Notes: generated by a model from the sequence alone, not told the origin. A DNA stretch of 64,000 bases from Sphingomonas sp. Leaf34 (GCF_001421805.1 NZ_LMLC01000002.1:62001-126000); one strand, 5' to 3'; shown: positions 43,151-57,734, counted from the stretch's first letter. Program-made: numbers and translations.

Positions 43151-46100
43151 ATGACGCACGTTGCGAATATTCGTCGGAATACGCTGGCCGCACTGCTCGG
43201 TGCGACAATGTTGACCGCCATACCGGTCGCTGCACAGCAAGCGCCCGCCACGCCTGCACCGACCGTGACGCCGGCATTGCCCGCGCCCAATCCGGCCACG
43301 CCGACCGTCGCGACGCCTGCCAATCCGTCACAGACCACTGCCGCCGATCCGCAGTCGCAACCAGAGGCAGCGGAACAGCCGACCGCGGACATCGTCGTCA
43401 CCGGTTTCAAGCAGAGCTACGCCGACGCGATCCGGTCGAAGAGGTCGGAAATCGCGATCACCGACGGTATCTCGTCGGACGGTCTGGGCCGCTTTCCCGA
43501 TCTCAACGTAGGCGAGGCGTTGCAGCGCGTGCCGGGTGTACAGATCAACCGCGAGGCCGAGGGCCGCAACGCGACGATCAACCTGCGTGGCCTGCCGGGC
43601 GAATATGCACGTCTGACCTTGAACGGCGTCGCATTTGCCGAACCCGTCCTGACCGAAGCGGCGCCGCTCGGCGCGTTCAATGCCGACATCTTCAGCGCCA
43701 TCGTGATCGACAAATCGCCGCTCGCCAACGCGCAGTCGGGCGGCCTGTCCGGCAATGTCGATCTCCAAATCGCGCCGGCGCTCAGCCGCAAGGAAGGCGG
43801 CTTCGTCAAGGGCGCAATGGAATATAACCAGTTGGGCGACAAGTTCGCGCCAGCCGGAACGGTGGGATACAACCACCTGTTCTCCGACAGCTTCGCCATT
43901 TTCGGCGTGCTGGCGTATAAGAAGGAGAATTTTCGCCGCGATACGGTGCAATTCAACAGCTATTCAGCCTTCTCGGCCGCGCAGGCCCAAGCCAATGCCT
44001 CGACGCTGGGTTCCTATTATTCGCGTTCGGCGGCATGCCCCTCGTGCACGGGTTCGAACGGCACCGCCGGGGTGCTCTACAACTCTCAGCTGCGCCAATA
44101 TGCCCGACTGAACAACGGCGACCTGTACACCGGCGCCGCCGGCGCGGAATGGAAGCCGAACGCGCAGACCCGGATCGGCGTGACCGGTTTCTACACCGAT
44201 CGCAAGTTACCCAAGACCAATCAGTATTTCTCGATCCTCAGCAATAACGACGCCAGCTTCGTCACGCCGACCAGTACGCCGGTAAAACTGGCCGACGGGC
44301 GTTATGTCGTCACCGACTACGACTTCACGAACCCCGATGCGCGCATGTCGACGCGGCGGCTGGCGTTGCGCCAGAAGGCGTGGGGGATCAACGGCAAGGC
44401 GGAGTGGAGTGACGACGCATGGCGTGTCAGCACCATCCTCACCGCATCGAAGGCGAACAACCAGTCGGAAGAGACATCGCTCGATTTCGATCGCCTGCAG
44501 ACGGCGAGCGGCAACGGCGCCAGCGGCACGATCCGCACCGGTGCCGGAGAGATTGGCGACCTGTTCTATTCGCTGGCGCCGAACCCGATCGTCTCAAGCA
44601 TGGTGTCGAACGGCTGGTACTGGGGTGGCGTCGCCGATCCCACGCAATATTATAATTCGCCCACTGCCGCCGGTCGCACGCAGCGCCTGCAGCTGACGGG
44701 GACGCAAAGCTATGCACAGACCGATCTGCTCGCCTATCAATGGGACGTCGAGCGCAGTTTCGAGGACAGCGTGCTTAGCGGTATCCAGGCAGGATTCCGG
44801 TTCGAACACAACAAGTTCACGTCGGAAGGGTATCGGACGCAGGCGTTCGGCATTCAGACGCAGAACATCGACGGCACCTTCCTCGAGGCAGCGCCGGTAG
44901 TCGGGGATTTCTTCGGCGGCAAGGCAGGGACGACAAGCCCCAACTGGCAGTCGGCGCGACTGGATTATGCGTTCGACAAGCTGAAACCAGTGACGGTATT
45001 TCCAGGCGGTGCGCTGTCCCCGCTGGGCTTCAACATCCGGTACAACGACAGCAACTATGCGCTGTACAACTTCACCAACCAGACCGACATCGCCGCCGGA
45101 TACGGGCAGATCAAGTATGAAGTCACGGTGGCGGGTGTCCGCATCCGCGGCAATGGCGGCGTGCGGTATGAATATGCCCGCAACAAGATCGATGCGCTCG
45201 ACCGGATCTCGTTGACCAGCACGATCGGCTCGCCCGCCGATTTCCGTACCAACACCTATTCGCGTACTTATGGCAAGCTGCTGCCGTCGTTTATCGCCGT
45301 GGCCGACATCAGCAGCAAACTGTTGATGCGCGGCGCCGCCTATCGCACCTATGTCCGGCCGCAGCCACGCCAGTTCACGCCGTCGACAATCGTCGGCAAT
45401 CCGGTGAACGGGGTTTATTCGGTGACGCTGGGTAATCCCGACCTGAAGCCCTATGATTCGACGTCGCTCGATCTGTCGCTGGAATATTATAATCGGCCGA
45501 ATGGGATCATCTCGCTGGCCGGCTTCCAGAAGCGGATCAAGGGGCTGATCGCGACGGTCAACGATCCACGGCTGCTGTGCCCGGCGGATTCGACCGCGCT
45601 GGGGCTGGGTCTGCTGACGGTCAATGGCGACCGGTGCGAGAGCAACCAGATCTACACCGGCGGTGCGGTACCGACGCCGTTCATCGTGGCAGCGACGGGA
45701 TTCCTGAACCAGGACAATCCGATCACCGTGCGGGGCTTGGAGTTCAACCTTCAGCAGTCGCTCGATTTCCTGCCCGGCGTGCTCAGCCATCTGGGAGGTG
45801 GCTTCAACTATGCGTTTACCGACATCAGCGGAAAGGCATCGAATGGCACCGCGGCGACGCTCCCGGGCGTGTCGCGGCACAACGCCAACGTTATCGGCTA
45901 TTACGAGACGACCAGTTACGGCCTGCGCCTCGTCTACAACGTGCGCAGCAACTATGATCTGGCGTCTGCCGGTACGCTGACCGGCGCGGCGCGGCAGGTA
46001 CGGTCGCGCGGCCAGCTCGATCTGTCGGCGTCGTACAACGTGTCGGAAGCGATCTCGCTGTCGTTCGATGCCTACAACCTGACCAACGCGTTGCGCATCG

Positions 46101-46183
46101 AATATGAGGGCGACGAGAGACTGATCCGTCGTGCCGACTATGACGGTCGGACGTTCACGGTCACCGCCCGCGCCACGTTCTAG
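43151..46183 (+). CDS. TonB-dependent receptor for oligosaccharide uptake
   Basis: A 1010-residue outer-membrane receptor of the large Caulobacter/Xanthomonas type. A signal peptide (residues 1-28) is followed by an extended alanine- and proline-rich TonB-contact region (about 29-75), a TonB box DIVVTGFKQSY, a plug beginning RSKRSEIAITDGISSDGLGR with the subfamily's FPDLNVGEALQRVPGVQI, and a barrel ending in TVTARATF. GGGGGAGG precedes the ATG. Receptors of this group import plant-polymer oligosaccharides; the locus suggests glucuronate-bearing xylo-oligosaccharides. A clear terminator follows at 46206-46239, so it is probably its own transcript. Confidence 0.92.
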   Translation: MTHVANIRRNTLAALLGATMLTAIPVAAQQAPATPAPTVTPALPAPNPATPTVATPANPSQTTAADPQSQPEAAEQPTADIVVTGFKQSYADAIRSKRSEIAITDGISSDGLGRFPDLNVGEALQRVPGVQINREAEGRNATINLRGLPGEYARLTLNGVAFAEPVLTEAAPLGAFNADIFSAIVIDKSPLANAQSGGLSGNVDLQIAPALSRKEGGFVKGAMEYNQLGDKFAPAGTVGYNHLFSDSFAIFGVLAYKKENFRRDTVQFNSYSAFSAAQAQANASTLGSYYSRSAACPSCTGSNGTAGVLYNSQLRQYARLNNGDLYTGAAGAEWKPNAQTRIGVTGFYTDRKLPKTNQYFSILSNNDASFVTPTSTPVKLADGRYVVTDYDFTNPDARMSTRRLALRQKAWGINGKAEWSDDAWRVSTILTASKANNQSEETSLDFDRLQTASGNGASGTIRTGAGEIGDLFYSLAPNPIVSSMVSNGWYWGGVADPTQYYNSPTAAGRTQRLQLTGTQSYAQTDLLAYQWDVERSFEDSVLSGIQAGFRFEHNKFTSEGYRTQAFGIQTQNIDGTFLEAAPVVGDFFGGKAGTTSPNWQSARLDYAFDKLKPVTVFPGGALSPLGFNIRYNDSNYALYNFTNQTDIAAGYGQIKYEVTVAGVRIRGNGGVRYEYARNKIDALDRISLTSTIGSPADFRTNTYSRTYGKLLPSFIAVADISSKLLMRGAAYRTYVRPQPRQFTPSTIVGNPVNGVYSVTLGNPDLKPYDSTSLDLSLEYYNRPNGIISLAGFQKRIKGLIATVNDPRLLCPADSTALGLGLLTVNGDRCESNQIYTGGAVPTPFIVAATGFLNQDNPITVRGLEFNLQQSLDFLPGVLSHLGGGFNYAFTDISGKASNGTAATLPGVSRHNANVIGYYETTSYGLRLVYNVRSNYDLASAGTLTGAARQVRSRGQLDLSASYNVSEAISLSFDAYNLTNALRIEYEGDERLIRRADYDGRTFTVTARATF

Positions 46184-46205
46184 ACAAACGATCCTCCCCT
46201 ACTGG

Positions 46206-46239
46206 CGGTGTCTCTCTCGCGAGAGGCACCGTTTTTTTT
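46206..46239 (+). terminator. Rho-independent terminator
   Basis: GGTGTCTCTC-TCGC-GAGAGGCACC with one mismatch, followed by GTTTTTTTT. It ends the TonB-dependent receptor transcript and stands directly beside the convergent GH115 gene. Confidence 0.88.
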
Positions 46240-46240
46240 G

Positions 46241-49006
46241 TCAGTCGCCGACGCCGTAGCGCGGGCGGGCGCGGTCGAAGGTCAGTTCGATCCGGTCAAG
46301 CATCACGCCGGGGTCCAGCGGGAAGATGCGCAGGCGATGGGCGCCGGGTGCGACCGCTGCGATTGGAATCGCGGCGGTCGCCGTATTGGACAGGACATTC
46401 GCTCGCCACCGGTCGCTGCGCGCGACCGTCGCAAAATCGATCTCGACTAGGGGCCCATTATCGAAGCCCACCGCGATCCGCTGGCGATGGCCGGGGTCGA
46501 TCGGGTGCGCAGGCAGCGCGACAATGCGCAAGTCCGCCCCCGTCGCCGTGACCGTCGAAAAGCGATAGGTCACGGGGACAACGTCGACCAGATCGGCGAT
46601 CTTGCGGGTCGGCAGCGTCAGTCGCGCGCGAATGGCCGCGCCAAGGCTGCCGAGCCCGGCGACCCGCTCCCAATCCGCTCCGGTCGTCGCCGCCACCGCA
46701 GGCAAGGTCACGCGGCGTTCGCGTTCGTCGGATGCAGTCGACGTCAGCGCCGTGTGGATCGGCAGAGTTGCGCCGCCGCAGGTGAGGGCGATGGGGCCGG
46801 CCGGGCCACGGCCGTCATAGGATAGGGTCAGTCGCTGCTCGTAGCCGTTGGTCGCCGTCAATATGCCTGATCGGATCGACACCGACACGCCGCCGGGGCT
46901 GCTCTTTACCGCCCATGGCTGAGCGTGCGGCTGGCGACCGTAAAGAGTCACGGTGCGGCGATCGGGCTTCCCCTGGACGAACGTCAGCGTATTTTCGTCG
47001 TTGATCCATTCGCCCCACAAGGCGGTATCGCAGCCGGTTTTTGCGGAAGCGTCCCAATGCGGCCATTGCGGCTCGTCGAATACGGGCAGCCGTCGTGGGG
47101 CCATATCCATCATGCCGCGCCATTTGCCCTGAGCCAGCGCATCGTAGCGCGCGGTATCGGCAACCAGCCCGGCATGCGCGCTGCGCGCGGCGGCGACGTA
47201 CCAGTTTGCGCTTGCGCGGTTCTGGCCTGCGTAGAGGGTCGCCAGGTCGAGCCGCAGGATGCGCTCGTTCAATCGGGCCGCGCCACGAACGGGATAGAGG
47301 ACCAGCTCGAAATACGCATCGCGCCGATCGGCGGGAAGCTGCGCGGCGATCGCCTCGGCTCGCGCAACCAGATCGGCATAGGCGACCAGCCGGGTCTGTG
47401 CTTCCTCGCCATCGCTCTGAACATAGGCGGTAGGGCGATTCGACGTCACCCATTCGGTTTCGCCAAAGCCCATAAACTCGGGCTTTCGTTCCCAGGCCAG
47501 CGCATAGAAGCGCTGCATGACTGCGGCAATGCGCGGGGCGAGCGGCAGACCGAACTGGTCAGCCATGAAGCCGGTCAGGTGGGTGATCGACGGTGTGCGA
47601 AGCAGCCGGTCGTCAAAGGCGAGATCGAGGAAATATTGCGATAGATATTCGATCGGCTTGATGTCGCCGACGTTGACGATCCACATCCGGCGAGCGTCCG
47701 TATCCCAGGCGCGGCCCATCTGTTCGCGGATCATTTCGGGATGGGTGGTGCCGAGCCAAAGATAATCATGCGGCCGCCCCCAATAGGAGAGATGGTAATA
47801 GATCCCGGCTCCACCCGGTCGCAGGCGTTCGGCGGGGGTGCTCAGGCGCCGGAGCCAGCCGTAATTGTCATCCGTCCACATCAGGGTGACGTCGGGCGGC
47901 ACGAACAGGCCGGCGTCATACGCCTCCTGCAACTCGTGATAGGCGACGAAAACCTGCGGGATCGTATCGATCGGCCGCTTCAGCGTTTGCGCCAGCAGCC
48001 CCTGTTGCAGGCCAATCACGCGTTCCAGAATAGCGCGCCGAGCCTCTGTCGTCGTGGCGCCCTGCATCGGGCCGTCATGGATACCGCGCAGGCCGAGCGT
48101 GTAGATCGCGTCCACGCCCGATGTCGCGGCGACACGCTCACGCCAGTAATCGAGGATCGCGTCGGAGCGGCGGGTGAAGTCGAACGGCCCGCGAATCGCC
48201 TCGTCCCACTCGCGCAGGTTGTTGCGCATCATCGGTTCCGCGTGGCTCGTACCGACGACGATCGCATAGCGTGCCGCCATCGGCGCATTGCCGGGATCGC
48301 CGTAGAATGGCGTCGAGACGGAATGCATCGCCGGCCAGAGCGTGTTCGCCTTCAGCCGCCACATCAGTTCGAACACGCGCTGATAGGTGCGCGGGCCGAT
48401 ATTGCCCTTGGCGGCGTCATAGGTCTTTGCGGCCCAAGGCAGCAGGCCCCAGTCCTCGTCGTTCAGAAAGATCCCGCGATACTTCACCGAGGGTGCGCGG
48501 GAGACGAAGGCCGCATCGTCGATCGTGATGGCCGTGCGGCGGCGGGGCGTGACGTCGGCCCACCAGGTCCACGGCGAAATGCCAAGCGCACGCGACAGGT
48601 CGACTACCCCGTACACGGTACCGCGCGGGTCCGATCCAGCGATCAACACGATGCGCCGGTCGCCGCGTCGGATCACCGCCCGGACATGGCGTTCCCATGC
48701 TCCGGCCAGCATCGAGAGGTCGACACCGCCCTCCCTGGCAAGGCGGGCGACGAGTGGGGAATCATAGCGGCCGATGACGACGCAGGTTTGCGGGCAGGTT
48801 GCCAGATCGGTCGCGACGCCCGGGCGGTGCGCGCCCAGCGCCGTCAGATCGCCCGCGAGCATGTCGGCGGCGATGGCCGTGACGTCACCAGTGCCGCTTC
48901 CGTCATGAACGATCCCGGCGCGGGTCAGGTCTAGCGGCGCGGCGAAGGCGGGCGGGGCATACCATGCGGTTGTCGCCAGCAGGGACATCGCGGCATAGCG
49001 TCTCAT
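46241..49006 (-). CDS. GH115 xylan alpha-1,2-glucuronidase
   Basis: A 921-residue secreted or periplasmic glycosidase that removes (4-O-methyl)-D-glucuronic acid side chains from xylan. The signal peptide covers residues 1-23 (ending AFA-APL). Family signatures include GSDPRGTVYGVVDLSRALGI near residue 125, KYRGIFLNDEDWGLLPWAAK near 170, ANTLWPAMHSV, WTDDNYGWLRRL and HLSYWGRPHDYLWLGTTHPE near 405-425. The ATG at 49006 was chosen because it begins the signal peptide and has GGGAGA upstream. It is divergent from the GH92 gene, sharing a palindrome at 49037-49061. Its product, glucuronate, is the substrate of the uronate genes at 1.7-12.4 kb. Confidence 0.93.
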   Translation of the reverse strand: MRRYAAMSLLATTAWYAPPAFAAPLDLTRAGIVHDGSGTGDVTAIAADMLAGDLTALGAHRPGVATDLATCPQTCVVIGRYDSPLVARLAREGGVDLSMLAGAWERHVRAVIRRGDRRIVLIAGSDPRGTVYGVVDLSRALGISPWTWWADVTPRRRTAITIDDAAFVSRAPSVKYRGIFLNDEDWGLLPWAAKTYDAAKGNIGPRTYQRVFELMWRLKANTLWPAMHSVSTPFYGDPGNAPMAARYAIVVGTSHAEPMMRNNLREWDEAIRGPFDFTRRSDAILDYWRERVAATSGVDAIYTLGLRGIHDGPMQGATTTEARRAILERVIGLQQGLLAQTLKRPIDTIPQVFVAYHELQEAYDAGLFVPPDVTLMWTDDNYGWLRRLSTPAERLRPGGAGIYYHLSYWGRPHDYLWLGTTHPEMIREQMGRAWDTDARRMWIVNVGDIKPIEYLSQYFLDLAFDDRLLRTPSITHLTGFMADQFGLPLAPRIAAVMQRFYALAWERKPEFMGFGETEWVTSNRPTAYVQSDGEEAQTRLVAYADLVARAEAIAAQLPADRRDAYFELVLYPVRGAARLNERILRLDLATLYAGQNRASANWYVAAARSAHAGLVADTARYDALAQGKWRGMMDMAPRRLPVFDEPQWPHWDASAKTGCDTALWGEWINDENTLTFVQGKPDRRTVTLYGRQPHAQPWAVKSSPGGVSVSIRSGILTATNGYEQRLTLSYDGRGPAGPIALTCGGATLPIHTALTSTASDERERRVTLPAVAATTGADWERVAGLGSLGAAIRARLTLPTRKIADLVDVVPVTYRFSTVTATGADLRIVALPAHPIDPGHRQRIAVGFDNGPLVEIDFATVARSDRWRANVLSNTATAAIPIAAVAPGAHRLRIFPLDPGVMLDRIELTFDRARPRYGVGD

Positions 49007-49036
49007 CGGCGTTCTCCCAGGGGCGTCATGCCAATT

Positions 49037-49061
49037 CATAGTGGCTGGTCATGCCACTATG
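49037..49061. promoter_or_regulatory. Perfect palindrome between GH115 and GH92 genes
   Basis: CATAGTGGC and GCCACTATG form a nine-base perfect inverted repeat around TGGTCAT. The inner form AGTGGCTGGTCATGCCACT shares AGT, TGGTC and CCACT at identical spacing with the site before uxuA (55831-55849). It is placed to control both divergent transcripts. Confidence 0.7.
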
Positions 49062-49123
49062 ATCGCGCTAGGTCGAACGGACAAGCCGGCGCTGACCGGC
49101 GCCACGATCCGGGAGAGCCTGTC

Positions 49124-51334
49124 ATGTCACGCATGGTCCGCACATCGTTCGGGATGGCCGCTCTGATAGGGTTGCTGTGCTCCACCGGTATCGGGGCGCA
49201 ATACACCGTGTCACAGCAGGCCGGCTTGCCGGCGTATCGCTACGTCGATCCACGGATCGGCACCGGCAATGACGATCAGGGTGATACCGTACCGGGCCCG
49301 ACGCGGCCCGCCGGGTCGATCCATCCGAGCCCCGAAACGCTGGTCGGCAGCAATGCCGGGTACGACAAGGATGCACCGATCAGCGGCTTCGCGCAGTTGC
49401 ATACGCAAGGGTCGGGCGGGCGGACGACATACGGCACGTTCCTCGTCTCGCCGCAAACCGGCGCGCCGCAGTTCGATGAGCCCGAGCATCTTTCGCTCAA
49501 GGCGGACGAGCGACTGGCGGCGGATGCCTATGCGGTGACGCTGTCGCGCTGGGGCATCCGGGCCGAGGTGACGCCGGCGGAAAACGCGGCGTTGTACCGG
49601 TTCGCCTATCCCGCCGGGTCGCCCGCCACGATGGTGTTCGATCTCACGCGCAAGATCCGCGGCGAGCTGGCGAGCGATGGCGCGGACGTCACGATCGACT
49701 CGGCGCGCGGAAGGATCGTCGCGCGGGTCAGAGCCAAGGATTACTGGAATCCGGCGCGGACCGATATATGGTTCGTGGCGCAGCTCGACCGGGCACCGAC
49801 GCGCTGGGGAGTGCGTGCGGGCACCGCGGTCAAACCGGGCGTGACCACCGCCTCGACGCCGGCGGACACCAGACTGGCGGCGTGGTGGCAGTTCGATCCG
49901 ACTCCCGGAAAACCGGTGATGATGAAGGTCGCGGTGTCGTTCACCAGCGCGGAGCGCGCGGCGGAATTGCTCGACGAGGATATCCCGGCCTGGGACTTCG
50001 ATGCCGTTCGGGCCGGTGCCCAGACGGCGTGGAATCGCGAGCTGGCCCGGATAACGATCGACGGCGTCGGCGAGGCGGACAAGCGTCGTTTCTATACCGC
50101 CTTGTATCACAGCGTGATCCAGCCGCGCGACCGGAGCCGCGACCAGCTCGTGGCGGATCGCACGACACCGCATTGGGACGATTATTATACGTTGTGGGAC
50201 ACGTACCGCACCGGCTTTCCGCTGATGTCGCTGGTCCGGCCAAGCGTCTATGCGGGCAATGTCCGATCGATCGTCTCGACGTTCCGGAAGTTCGGGGCGG
50301 CACATACCGCCTTCATCGGCGGTCGCAACTATCAGGTCGGGCAGGGCGGCGACGAAATCGATAACGTGCTCGGCGAGGGGTTGATCCGTGGCGTGACGGG
50401 GGTCGACTGGCGCGCCGCGGCCGAGGTCGCGTTGCACAATGCGTGGCAGGAACGGCGGCCGCGCTACCAGATTGACGGCTGGTTCGCGGTCGGGGATCGC
50501 AGCCCCGAGCCGGACAACCAACGCGCCCGGTCGGGGTCGTCGACACCCGCCTTCGCGCTCAACGATTTCTACGCAGCCAAGCTGGCGGCGGCGGCGGCGC
50601 GGCCGGAGGAGGCGGCGGCATTGGCGACGCGATCGGGCAACTGGCGCAAGGTGTGGGACAACGACGCGACGAGCGACGGCTTTTCCGGGTTCATCATGCC
50701 GCGCCATGCCGATGGCCGGTTCCAGGCGATCGACCCGAAGCTTGGCTGGGACGGCAAGAAATACGACAATGTCGGGTTCTACGAAGGCACGGCATGGGTC
50801 TATTCCTACGCGATGCTGCACGACCTGCCCGGCATGATCGCGGCGATGGGCGGACGGACGCGGTTCATCGCGCGGTTATCGCACGCGCTGGAGAGCAACC
50901 TGATCGATATCACCAACGAGCCGAGCTTCGCGACGCCGTGGTTGTTCAGCGACGTCGGCCGGCCCGATCTGGCAAGCTACTGGGCCGACCGTATCTTCCG
51001 GCGCTTTACCGCCGACGCGTATCCGGGCGACGAGGACAATGGCGCGATGAGTTCGCACTATGTGTTCAACCGGATCGGGCTGTTTCCCAAGCTGACGACG
51101 GACCTGTACTATCTGCATGCGCCGCATCAGCCCAAGGCGACGATCACGCTGGAGGACGGGAAGACATTTTCGATCGTGACCCGAAACTGGAAACCAGGGC
51201 GAATCTACATCGCGTCGGCACGGCTGAACGGACGGCCGCTGACGAGGCCGTTCGTCCGCCAGGCGGATATTTTAGCCGGCGGCACGCTGGACCTGACCGT
51301 CGCGGCCAAGCCTACCGGCTGGTTACGCGACTGA
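49124..51334 (+). CDS. GH92 family glycosidase (alpha-mannosidase type)
   Basis: A 736-residue exported glycosidase. A signal peptide spans residues 1-25, then RYVDPRIGTGNDDQGDTVPG, the family's ISGFAQLHTQGSGG, DTYRTGFPLMSLVRP, TNEPSFATPWLFSDVGRPD and YPGDEDNGAMSSHYVFNRIG. GH92 enzymes are usually exo-alpha-mannosidases with a Ca2+ site; the GDEDNG segment matches the usual G-N-D-D region loosely and the substrate-pocket QGSGG differs from the common LSGTG. It therefore belongs to a divergent branch whose sugar may not be mannose. The ATG at 49124 follows GGGAGAG; a longer frame starts inside the shared promoter. Confidence 0.88.
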   Translation: MSRMVRTSFGMAALIGLLCSTGIGAQYTVSQQAGLPAYRYVDPRIGTGNDDQGDTVPGPTRPAGSIHPSPETLVGSNAGYDKDAPISGFAQLHTQGSGGRTTYGTFLVSPQTGAPQFDEPEHLSLKADERLAADAYAVTLSRWGIRAEVTPAENAALYRFAYPAGSPATMVFDLTRKIRGELASDGADVTIDSARGRIVARVRAKDYWNPARTDIWFVAQLDRAPTRWGVRAGTAVKPGVTTASTPADTRLAAWWQFDPTPGKPVMMKVAVSFTSAERAAELLDEDIPAWDFDAVRAGAQTAWNRELARITIDGVGEADKRRFYTALYHSVIQPRDRSRDQLVADRTTPHWDDYYTLWDTYRTGFPLMSLVRPSVYAGNVRSIVSTFRKFGAAHTAFIGGRNYQVGQGGDEIDNVLGEGLIRGVTGVDWRAAAEVALHNAWQERRPRYQIDGWFAVGDRSPEPDNQRARSGSSTPAFALNDFYAAKLAAAAARPEEAAALATRSGNWRKVWDNDATSDGFSGFIMPRHADGRFQAIDPKLGWDGKKYDNVGFYEGTAWVYSYAMLHDLPGMIAAMGGRTRFIARLSHALESNLIDITNEPSFATPWLFSDVGRPDLASYWADRIFRRFTADAYPGDEDNGAMSSHYVFNRIGLFPKLTTDLYYLHAPHQPKATITLEDGKTFSIVTRNWKPGRIYIASARLNGRPLTRPFVRQADILAGGTLDLTVAAKPTGWLRD

Positions 51335-51361
51335 TGCGATCGGTGACGGATCAAACCGGGG

Positions 51362-55785
<4,424 letters not shown>

Positions 55786-55830
55786 CGATTCAGACCGCCA
55801 TCGATCCCGCAAGATAACAGACCAGTGTGA

Positions 55831-55849
55831 AGTTATTGGTCGGTCCACT
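55831..55849. promoter_or_regulatory. Operator-like site upstream of uxuA
   Basis: AGTTATTGGTCGGTCCACT matches the GH115/GH92 site in the framework AGTnnnTGGTCnnnCCACT. It lies about 46 bases before the uxuA start. TGGTC and its approximate complement around a short spacer is typical of GntR/FadR-type operators. Confidence 0.55.
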
Positions 55850-56884
55850 TTATCGTCCGAGCCGCGCAATTGTGCAAGCGTATCGCCGTGGCCACCGGAC
55901 TGCGACCGCTGCAGATGTCGGACAGGTCGACATGACCGCCCCCCGCGGCGCCGTGGTTACGATTTCGATCCATTCGCCGCGAGCCGAGCACAGTCACGAC
56001 CTATTCGCGGCTGGTGAGGATGGGCAGGCATTGCGCTGACGCTACGGGGGTCGACCGGGACCTCAATCCTCTCTCACGCGGCCACGGCGAAGGGCGAGTT
56101 GGCGTGATCCCGGGACGCCCTTTTACATTAGCCGAGAACGCCGCCGGGCTTTCCCGGCCGCGCCGTTTGGCGGACGCGTGCGGTTGAGTTCCGCGATCAG
56201 CGCGCGTTGGGCAGCGACCGCCTCGTAGTGACCATGATCCGGTTGGCGATACCCCTCGATTTCCTCATGGGCGAACGCCAAGATTTGGCCCGGGATGCCG
56301 ACCGTCACATCACTGCCATGGGAGAGGCGTTCGAAAGTCTCCGGGTTAATTGCGACGAAATCGGATCGATATTCGAACGATCGCGCTCGGTGCTTGATGC
56401 CACAGTTTGCAGGTTCCAGCCTAGGCGGCATAAGCGAGCCATCCGATCGCGATTGGAGCGGCGCCATGGCGGGCTTGTCGAGCATGTGCGGCGTTACAAA
56501 GATGTGCACGGTTCATTTGTGCAACCAGCGCAATTGCTAAATGGTCGATCGTGTCCCGCCGGGTGATGTAGCTTTGGCGGCGTAGCGGTATTGATCGCCG
56601 GTCTGGCCGGCATTGGTCGGGCGGTCACGGATGGCAGCGTGACGGCGGTATCATCGTCCCATTGCGTAGCGTTTCCCGGCGTCATGTAGCGACCCCGGGA
56701 AACCGCCCGCTTATCGGCCTCCTCCAATGGCAAAGCGCTGGCGACGCGGGTAAGGCATCCTTGATGGGAAAAATGCCGACGATGCCGGTGTCTCGTTTGA
56801 TCGCGCCGTTTGGCGGTCGAGTGGGTTGGCGCTGTGCTGTGCAGCGATCCGGTGGCGGGAACAATATGTAGGGGAGCACGTCGT
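55850..56884. other. About 1 kb without a confidently supported gene
   Basis: The only frame with some protein character is 56123-56509 on the minus strand (128 codons, with SDFVAINPETFERLSHGSD and IPGQILAFAHEEIEGYR), but it has no recognisable family or good start, and could be the fragment of a degraded gene. The rest holds short, motif-free frames. Like the relic at 56885-57640, this tract between uxuA and the tRNA gene looks decayed. Confidence 0.4.
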
Positions 56885-57640
56885 CCTCAGCCGCATATCA
56901 GTCGCACGCGGCCGGTCAGGGCCCAGACACGCCCGATTGACCTCCTCGTCACCGCTATGCTGGTTACCCCAGCGCCGAGGAGCGCCTTGGCGATCTGGTC
57001 GTCCACGGGGTGCTCGCCGCTTGCGCCGAAAGCGCGCAGCCGGGCCGGACCATCGGTGCCACGCGCCCGGCGCGGTACCAGAGCAGGCGAATCCAGTTCG
57101 TGCCAGCCTGCTCGATGTCACCGCTGTGGGACTTCGGCGACGGCCCTCTCGAACCTCGTCCTGTCGCCCGCCACGAGGCTCCAATCGGTGTTGGACCCAG
57201 GGCCTATGATGGCCGGGGTATAGAGGTCGTCGACGTCGCGCGACTGTCGCGGCGGCGAGCGCCATGAACGTCAGGGCGTGTCGTTCGGGACCTGTGGGGC
57301 CACCATCGTCGCCGGCGCCTCGTACCGGCGGGGCTCCAGGGCTGCGGGGGTGGGGACGAGCGCCATCCACCGCCGCGCGTCGGCGGGCGCAGTCTCGCAG
57401 GCTGCGTACTCGCGGGCGAAACCGAACTTGGCGTTCAAAAAGGTCCTTGATGAGAAGCGACACCTTCACGACGGCCTTGCCGTCGAAGGCCCCAAGGGGC
57501 GCCTGTCAGGCAGCGCATCTGAAGTAGAGCCGGCCGGTGCCGGGATCTGCCGAGGGCGATGCCATCGCGCGCTTTGTCACGTCGTTCTGTACCCATGTGC
57601 GGTCCACATCGCGGGCAAAGATCACGTGAGTAAGGATATT
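56885..57640 (-). pseudogene. Decayed gene of unknown family
   Basis: Minus-strand reading is coherent but broken. It includes VIFARDVDRTWVQNDVTKRA and PSADPGTGRLYFR, an in-frame stop near 57505, then GAFDGKAVVKVSLLIKDLF, a frameshift into NAKFGFAREYAACETAPADA and APATMVAPQVPNDTP with a stop near 57265, a shift to DLYTPAIIGPGSNTDWSLVA and GDRTRFERAVAEV, and a final fragment AKALLGAGVTSIAVTRRS ending at 56885. At least two stops and two frameshifts are visible. I do not recognise the family. It ends about 20 bases before tRNA-Glu, a common insertion target, so it may belong to a degraded mobile element. Confidence 0.5.
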
Positions 57641-57659
57641 TCCAAGCGTTGGTCGGAAA

Positions 57660-57734
57660 TGGTGACCCCTACGAGAATCGAACTCGTGCTTACGCCGTGA
57701 GAGGGCGTCGTCCTAACCGCTAGACGAAGGGGCC
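57660..57734 (-). tRNA. tRNA-Glu (anticodon CTC)
   Basis: 75 bases including an encoded CCA. The acceptor stem GGCCCCT pairs with AGGGGTC (one G-U), the D arm reads GTCTAGCGGTTAGGAC, the anticodon stem CGCC/GGCG encloses loop CTCTCAC, giving anticodon CTC for Glu GAG codons, and the T arm has GTTCGATTC. It lies upstream of class II DAHP synthase, separated from the decayed gene by 20 bases. Confidence 0.97.

Noticed and set aside
56711..57469. 252-codon minus-strand frame as an intact gene
   Set aside because: Only pieces of it are protein-like, and the coherent sequence jumps to other frames, so the tract is better read as a pseudogene.
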